Assembly: GCA_036924085.1 (NCBI GenBank)
Contig: JAVGWX010000001.1
Location: 4,816,200 to 4,880,199 of the forward strand
DNA: 64,000 nucleotides
From: Ariolimax columbianus
Taxonomy: Eukaryota > Mollusca > Gastropoda > Stylommatophora > Arionidae
Reading direction: 5' to 3'
Shown: positions 44,301-52,735 of the stretch, piece by piece
How the letters are laid out: the number at the start of each line of letters is the position of its first letter
Position numbering within the stretch: position 1 is the stretch's first letter
Position numbers and translations under genes: made by a program
The notes under the pieces: generated by a model
What the model was told of the DNA's origin: nothing
The model's database searches: none
Seen by the model: the letters and a program-made list of their open reading frames with translations, nothing else

Positions 44301-47300
44301 AGTGGGGGCGTGTGGCAGGGGTAATAGGACTTTCTGCAAATGATTTTCGCAATGAAATGCTTCCCGTTTACGGGGAGAAGTGTTTATCGCGTAAAGTGGC
44401 ACATAGATGGTCGAACAATTTTCTTTGGGAACCTCAACAATTGGTGGTGAAGCCAGAACATCGTCCTGCTCAGACTGCAAGAAAAACTTCTTTTAGCGGG
44501 TGGAAGAAATGGGTGGAGTTGACTGGCGAGTAACGATAGAAAGTGTACCAGCTGCAGGTCGAGTTGACTGGCGAGTAACGATAGACAGTGTACCAGCTGC
44601 AGGTCGAGTTGACTGGCGAGTAACGATAGAAAGTGTACCAGCTGCAGGTCGAGTTGACTGGCGAGTAACGATAGACAGTGTACCAGCTGCATGTCGAGTT
44701 GACTGGCGAGTAACGATAGAAAGTGTACCAGCTGCAGGTCGAGTTGACTGGCGAGTAACGATAGACAGTGTACCAGCTGCAATAGGCAGTTCGCATGGTT
44801 CAGTCTTGGCCGGAGACGTTTCGCGAATAACGGAAGCTTGAATATGAAGTACAAATGTGGCTTCATTATTCAGCAGACCAAAGGCTTCTACCAGGTCTTG
44901 GTGCACTGATAAAACGATGGGATAAGTGCTTCGATGTTGGTGAGAATTATGTTGAGAATTAAGGGACAATGTCAGTGCAACAATAAGCGGTCTTCAAGTT
45001 CGTATCTCATTTAGTTTAAGTAAAAAATATCCGTTATAGCCTATTGACTGAATTGTCCTGGCATGCTAACATAGGACAGTTGCCAGGTTTGCACATTCGA
45101 GGCTGGTTGCCAATAACGACACTGTCTGTTGACAAATGGCGCTAGATGTTGGCAAGGTGATACATTATCCTGATGGCAAGAAGTATCAGGTGAGTCAAAC
45201 GACCAGCAGGAGATTTGGCAGTGACTAGTGTACACCTGTCAGCATATTGTACACCTGGTCCTCTTAGTGTAACCCGAATATTTTTTTTTTTTTTTTTTTG
45301 CGTTCGCCTTATTTCTCTTATCCCCAAGGCGGTGTGCGTTGCACTGTGGATTTTATTTTGCGCCTATCGGCCCAGTGCATCCGACTTCAGCATGCATTTT
45401 ATGTAAGGGTCTGCTTCCTCCTGCATTTTCTAAGGGTTTGCTTCCCCGGGGTAACGGCCGGTGCTGTGATGGGGATCGAACCCAGCACCTTCTGGTTGTG
45501 AGCCATGCCACTTAACCACTAGGCCACGCCGTCCCCTAACCCGAATATGATAGTAAACATCTGGTCATCCTATTTTACACCTGGATATTTTATTGTACAC
45601 TTGATAATCGTATTGTACATCTGAACGAAATTATGTGTCGTGTCTATGTCGCTCAGGTACCTGGTAAAGAAACCCGTGGGCAATGTTACTCATAAAAACG
45701 TTTCAGTCTGGGACCCATCAACCAACAACGATCTCAAGGCCTTGTCAAATCTGGATTTCTCTAAGGTGATCTTCAAAGTAGTTTTCTTTTGTAAAGTAGA
45801 CATTTCTTTTTCTTCTTCTTCTTATTCTTGTTCGTCTTCTTCTTCTTCTTCTTCTTCTTCTTCTTCTTCTTCTTTTTCTTGTTCTTCTTCGTTGTCTTCT
45901 TTTTCTTCTTCTTCTTCGTCTTCTTCTTCGTCTTCTTCTTCTTTTTCTTCTTCTTCTTCTTCTTCGTCTTCTTCTTCTTCTTCTTCTTCTTCTTCATGTC
46001 CTTCTTCCCCTCCTTCTCCTTCTTCTCCTTCTCGTTCAATAATTTCTTGGAGCTGATGATGGTATGAAGAGAATTGTTATTATTGTCGCTATCGATCATT
46101 CGACTTGTTTATTATAATCAATATTTCTCTGCTGGGGAGCTGATGTACGTACGTATTTTCAAAATGCGAATAAAAAGATGGACGTGCATGGTTCTATTAA
46201 TATCATCAAGGTAAACCATTGGCATTGAAACAATTACTGGAAAGTTGGAATGCACGTTTCATGTCAAGGGACCAAATAGTGGTACTCTCATGCTTCCCTT
46301 GGAACAAAAATACACACACTAATAAATGAATACAGTGTTTTTGTATTGCTTTTATTTGTCAAATACAAATCGTGGTGCGTGGTCTTATGGGGCAGATTTG
46401 TAACTGCATGTTATCTCAATGTAAGCACGTTATAATGACTGAATCCAGCTTGCTCAGTCCGACCAACAATTCTTGTAAATGCAAGTAACTACTCTATTAG
46501 GCAAATGTGAAGTTCTTGTCATTGGATATAATGGACCATGTTTTTGGAGCCATGTCATCAAACGCTACAGTCTATTCAACTAAAAATTAAAAATTGGTAC
46601 CTATTTTACAGTTTGAAGTTCCAGGTCTCAAAAGAAAGCTGAGACAGCTTCATCCCCGATGGCAGCGTTTGCTATAGGATTACCTGATATTGATCTTTTT
46701 ATAAGTTGATTCAAGATACTTTGGAGGTCAATCAAAATGTATTTCTTGAACAGTAATGGCAACATAAATAGGTGTGACTCAGTTACCACGCTGACGTAGA
46801 AACAAGTGGTGAAACTCAGGTCAAAGCCAATCGTCGTTCGTCAGCGGCAAAAAAAACCAAACGAAAACACATAACGAATCACAACAGAAATAATGGGAAT
46901 GAATTCAACAACGGATACAATACGACTTGAGAACATTAGCCAGAGAATGGTCAGAAATGTTGGAATCACGGAATGCCAGTCATAATAAAAAATAGGTCAA
47001 ACAAGAAAATAGGTAAAACAAGAAAATAGGTCAAACCAGACAATAGGTAAAACAAGAAAATAGGTCGAACAAGACAATAGGTAAAACAAGAAAATAAATC
47101 AAACAAGAAAATAGGTCAAACAAGATAATAGGTAAAACATGACAATAGGTAAAACAAGACAATATGTAAAACAAGACAATAGGTAAAACAAGACAATATG
47201 ACAGACAAGAAAATAGGTCAGACAAGAAAATAGATCAAACAAGAAATGGTCGATACCATTACACAAGAACAAAAAAAGGTATGTACATGAATAAGTACAT

Positions 47301-47369
47301 ACTTTCATCCATACGCAACATACACACATGTACACACACACACGTATGCATACACGTGCGCACACCCAA

Positions 47370-47406
<37 letters not shown>

Positions 47407-49435
47407 CACACATACACACACACACCTCACACACACACACACACATACGAGACCCTTGGATGCCCGACTTCACCCTGGAAAGAGTCTAATTATTTAACAC
47501 ACACTGTTTGGTAATGACTTCAATTGAAGAAATATTTTCTTCACACATAAAACGTCGCGAGAACAACACTACACTCAAGTATCTTGAGTGGACAAGATAA
47601 AAACAAAAAATCGCGTTCATGCGTTGTCCAGGGTCAAAGAATTGACTTCCACTTCCACTGATCATTTCCATACATGGACTGGTCCTACAGGCAACCGAAA
47701 ACAAAGGACTGGCCTCCCGTTATATTATTTCTGAACCTGGTATCAAGATGATGAGCAGTGCATAAGCTGTAGCGGTCAGCGACCCAAAGCTGTCTGCTAG
47801 CGTCAGTGCCAGCGACCCAAAACTGTCTGCTAACGTCAGTGCCAGCGACCCAGAGCTGTCAAGACCCTTCTCTACCTTCACGTGGTGATCCTGGAGAACA
47901 GGCTGCAACAGGGCATGCTGGCTAAGGAGAAAGGATCGAAGAGGGGAAGTTTACCCGATACCCACAGATGACATGCTGAAGTAGGATGTGTCGAACCGGA
48001 AGGTGCAAATAACGCAGTCCAGCTGTAAACTACAACACATCGCATTTCGTTCTCCGGACTACATCCTGCTACTTGCAATGCATTTTCATGGCTTGGGGGC
48101 GGGAGATTGATATCGTTCATAGCTTGGTGGCGGGAGATTGATAACGTTCAGGGCTTGGTGGCGGGAGATTGATAACGTTCAGGGCTTGGTGGCGGGAGAT
48201 TGATAACGAACGACAACGAAGAAGAAAAAATTTCCAAACATGAACTGGTCCTTTGGCTTGATAAGCCACGCGCAGTGAAAGAAAATGGCACTCTATGGTA
48301 GGCCAACAACGTTACATAGCAAATATTTAAATCATTACATATTCATTAACTCGGGAATTGAACGACGCCTGGAACTGAAAATAGTTGATTTGCCCTAGAA
48401 ATTTCACGTCGTTTTAGCTTTAGGAAGTTTTGCAAGACGAACAAACTGACATGCATTTTCTTGTTTGACAGTATTTTATGTACATGTAATATACATTAAC
48501 AGGGAACTTACGCTATGGAATGCAATGTATTCGAACTACACGATTTAGGGAAGTCAAAACTACTTCTTTTTCGGCGGTCGTCAAGGCAAAGACGGTGTGA
48601 CGTATTGTTATAGTTTGCAGCGAGGCTGCGATATTCAATCCTTTCGTTCGGCGCATCCGATTTCAGTACGACATTTTTAGGCCTTCCCTATTCTCTTAGT
48701 CAGACTACACGGATGCAGCTTGTCCCCAGGGCCGCCACTTGGAGGCGGAATAAGTTCTTCGTCAGTTATTGGCTCACTGACCCTGACGCAAGCAGACAGC
48801 TATGAGTCACTGGGTGCCGTTAGGTCATTCAACGTGTTGCGATTTCGGTCCAGGAAGACTTAAGCATTCTTCAAACCTGCGTCGAACATCAACGAAACAG
48901 AAGACAAAACCAGTGACCTTGACATGCATCTTACCCTGGGATCCCGCTTGGTTCTTGAAGTGATTGGCGACCGGATGATATGGCATTTTATAAATGAAAC
49001 TAAGATGTTGGGAGCAGATATGATACAGTTCATGGTCAGTGTGCAGGACATATTCTATATTGTAAAAGTGACACATAAGATCGTAGATTATGTTTCGAGA
49101 CTTGCAGGTGAGCTCCTCAGTGTACTCAAACATAAGAGAGCGAAGGGTCATCAGTGCTAGATGCAGATCAAACACCCCCCCCCCCCCCCCGCCCAACAAC
49201 TCCCCTCTTTGACGTCATCGTTTGTTCCTGAACTAGCTGCGTTACTGTCTGACTAACACATCGACACTGTATTTCCTATAGTACGATGCTTACGAAGGAG
49301 TCTCGCATTGCACTACAGCCAGAAGAATCGCAGTTTATTTTGTAAAGTACACCTTCCCATGTGAAGAAAGCCAATGTAACCCGCCACCGAAGAAAGTCAT
49401 CAAGAGTACCTAACTCAAGTACCAGTGGCATTAGC

Positions 49436-49469
<34 letters not shown>

Positions 49470-52400
49470 GCAACAACAACATAGCAATGAAGATTGAGAC
49501 ATATTCATTTCCTGGTGTTTATCTTGTCCCGCATGGAGTCGATGGGATGTCTTATCGGGGCCCGATGAAAAGCAAGTAATAGCAAAACTATAATCTGCCT
49601 AGCATGTTCCTAAAAGCAATAAATAATGTTTGGACATGTGTCCAGCTAGTTTATCCTGTAAAAACTAGAAAATCACAAGAAAGAGAGAACGAAGATATCT
49701 AAACCCTATGAAAGACTAATCGACAAGGTCAGTGAAGGAAAAACGAAGGATAAAACATTCAAACTACTTCTACACTAACGTCCCTATCACATTCAAATAA
49801 ATCATACCATTATCACACACAAACACATGAATGTATAGTTGCATATGTAGAGAATTGTTCTTCTTCTGTCCAACCATGTGGTTAGTGTGAGTACAACAAA
49901 TGTAACATGACGGCCAACCACAGTTACGCTGACGCTGTCCTGTTCATGGCCGACAAGCTCGCCAAAGCGGACAAGTTGCCAGATTTTCAGAGAAAGCCGG
50001 GCCAGTAGTAAGTTGTTTTCAATATTCTCTGTAAGCTCTACCTCAATGGCCAATCCTTAACGTGTCATTAAAATAGTTGATCGTGTCTACAGTAGCTCTG
50101 TTACAATTGGACTGGATATCTCATTGTCTGCCTTTATTCACAGTGGCTCTGTTACAATTGGAGTTGACATCTCATTGTCTGTCTAAGTTCACAGTGGCTC
50201 TTTTACAATTGGAGTTGATATCTCATTGTCTGCCTAAGTTGACAGTGTTAACTTTGCAATTTGGGCCTACACCTCATTATCTACTTCTGGTTCCAAACAA
50301 AGCATAGGGCGACCCTAGGACCTCAGTTGCGATTTATATATTAATTTGAATTACATCATTAAGTTGCAAGCCTACCACAACATAAATATAGACGTCTGTG
50401 TTGCGTCATAATTTGAAATACATAGTGGCCATACTCGTCTCTCCCCGGCCATCACATGGATGTGTGTTTTTTCGTGTTCATGATAATCAAGACAAAAGGT
50501 AGACCATTAAATACGTACAGGTAAATCTGGTTATCGCACCTGTTGTGGTTGTGATCTGTCATAGTACCGGAAATGTGCGATTGTTAAATCAAGACAACAT
50601 GAACTTTGACGGCCAGCATGCGCATTCTTTTCTTGTTAGTTATGTCAACAATATTTAAGGAATTATCACTATCTTTCTCCAGCCTAATCATAGCGACACG
50701 TCTTTATTATCAGAATCGTTTGTCAGTTAGTCGTATCTGTATTCTCATCTGTATCTTCATCTGTAACCTCACCTGTAGTCTCACCTTAGCCTCACCTGTA
50801 GCCTCATCTGTAGTCTTATCTGTAGCGTCATCTGTAGTCTTATCTGTAGCCTCATCTGTAATCTTATCTGTAATCTTATCTGTAGCCTCGTCTGTTTTGC
50901 GTTCAGCTTGTTTTGTTTGTGCTCACGTACAACTAATCTGTACGTGTCTCTGCAAGTATTTGCACATCTAGTCAGATATGCTCTTCTGTACGTGTCTCTG
51001 TGAGTATTCACACTTGTGTCAGATATGCTCTACCTGTCTCTGTCAGTATTCACACTTGTGTCAGATATGCTCTACCTGTCTCTGTCAGTATTCACACTTG
51101 TGTCAGATATGCTCTACGTGTCTCTGTGAGTATTCACACTTGTGTCAGATATGCTCTACCTGTCTCTGTCAGTATTCACACTTGTGTCAGATATACTCTA
51201 CGTGTCTCTGTGAGAATTCACACTTGTGTAAAATATGCTCTACGTGTCTCTGTCAGTATTCACACTTGTGTCAGATATGCTCTATGTGTCTTTGTCAGTA
51301 TTCACACTTGTGTCAGATATACTCTACTTGTCTCTGTAAGTATTCACATTTGTGTCAGATATTCTCTACCTGTCTCTGTCAGTATTCACACTTGTGTCCG
51401 ATATACCCTACGTGTCTCTGTGAGTATTCACAATTGTGTAAGATATGCTCTACGTGTCTTTGTCAGTATTCACACTTGTGTCAAATATGCTCTACGTGTC
51501 TCTGTCAGTATTCACACTTATGTAAGATATACTCTATGTGTCTCTGTCAGTATTCACACTTGTATCAGATATGCTCTCAGAAATACCACATTATGCAGAA
51601 ATATAACCGGAAAGAACATGACAGACAATGTTGCAGCAGGATGGGAAGCGAAGATGCTGGCGTTTGAAACGTCGCTGTGGAATTCAGCTGATATCCTAAA
51701 TAGACAGTTTCTGTTCTGGAATACACAGGGCAATAAATGCAGTGGCAGATGAATATTAAAATTTTGAAGTGAGTTCGAGACAAACAGAAAAGAAGTAAAG
51801 AAGACGTCAAGAATGTTGGATCAGAACATTGAGGACAGAGGCACTTGGCAGGAGAATGATGGAACCATATGCTCCAGATGGAATCGAAGGATTTTGGTCG
51901 ATTAATTGATGTCAGAACCATTATTAGATAACATAAAAGAGACCTTCCTAGTGGTCCGCCCGGGTCTTTGTGAATGCCAAGGGCGAGAATAGCACCTAAC
52001 AGGCTGCGGATCTACTTTGCTCTAGTGTTTAAGTCTATTAAGATGGACTCGCACATCAGTTAACCACCCTCCGCGGCACTTGTCCCAACGCAGTGGGGTA
52101 TTAAGCTGCTCGAGCCTAGCCAGCTAAGCAGGAAATCCTCCTCCTAACTACATCCAGCTTACACTGGTACCTGCACCGGGACATTCGTCCCAATAGAAGT
52201 ACAGGTCGACTAAGACGCCTCATTTATATAATGTCTTCACGTAAACAATAGATGTTAACATGCTGTCCACAGCTGGGTGTTCAGGACAATGGAAGCACCG
52301 TCCAGATTCAGTTACTTCGTGTTCCTAAACAAGACCGGATACAGGGAACTATTTAACTGGACAATGACCTACAGAATGGATTCTGATATTCCTACGCCGT

Positions 52401-52703
52401 ATGGAAGATTGATCGAGACGTACCCAACAACTTTTAAAGATTACAGTAAGTGGCACGTGTGGCTGTTGGGGTGTTGTAAATTATGGTGATGCTCATGATA
52501 ATGATGGTAGAGGCTGAGTTGCAAAGATGTATACGTGTTTTCATTACTGCCGTAAACGACAATTTTTCTGCTGTGACAACCAAAAAATATCACTTTCATT
52601 CTGATCTTTAGGTATTTTTTGTTTGTTTCCTGCCTTTTTTGAAGGTCAAGCTTCTCATTTTAATTACAAGTGTTTTGTCCAGAACTGTATTTCTTTCTCT
52701 CTG

Positions 52704-52735
<32 letters not shown>

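Noticed and set aside
44260..44866. Host genes on the minus strand (frames of 158-160 codons)
   Set aside because: They are shadows of the mariner coding region and its 45-bp array.
45130..45195. GT10 exon encoding VIHYPDGKKYQ with a GTGAGT donor
   Set aside because: Its phase does not fit the next exon, no acceptor precedes it, and the stretch aligns with the 3' end of the other mariner copy.
45640..46099. Ser-rich, Phe-rich and Lys-rich proteins
   Set aside because: These are translations of the (TTC)n tract. Only 45657-45765 is kept, as an exon.
50978..51752. Cys-rich repetitive protein resembling a metallothionein
   Set aside because: It is the translation of a 42-bp intronic array in two frames, with no start context, splice evidence or unique ends.
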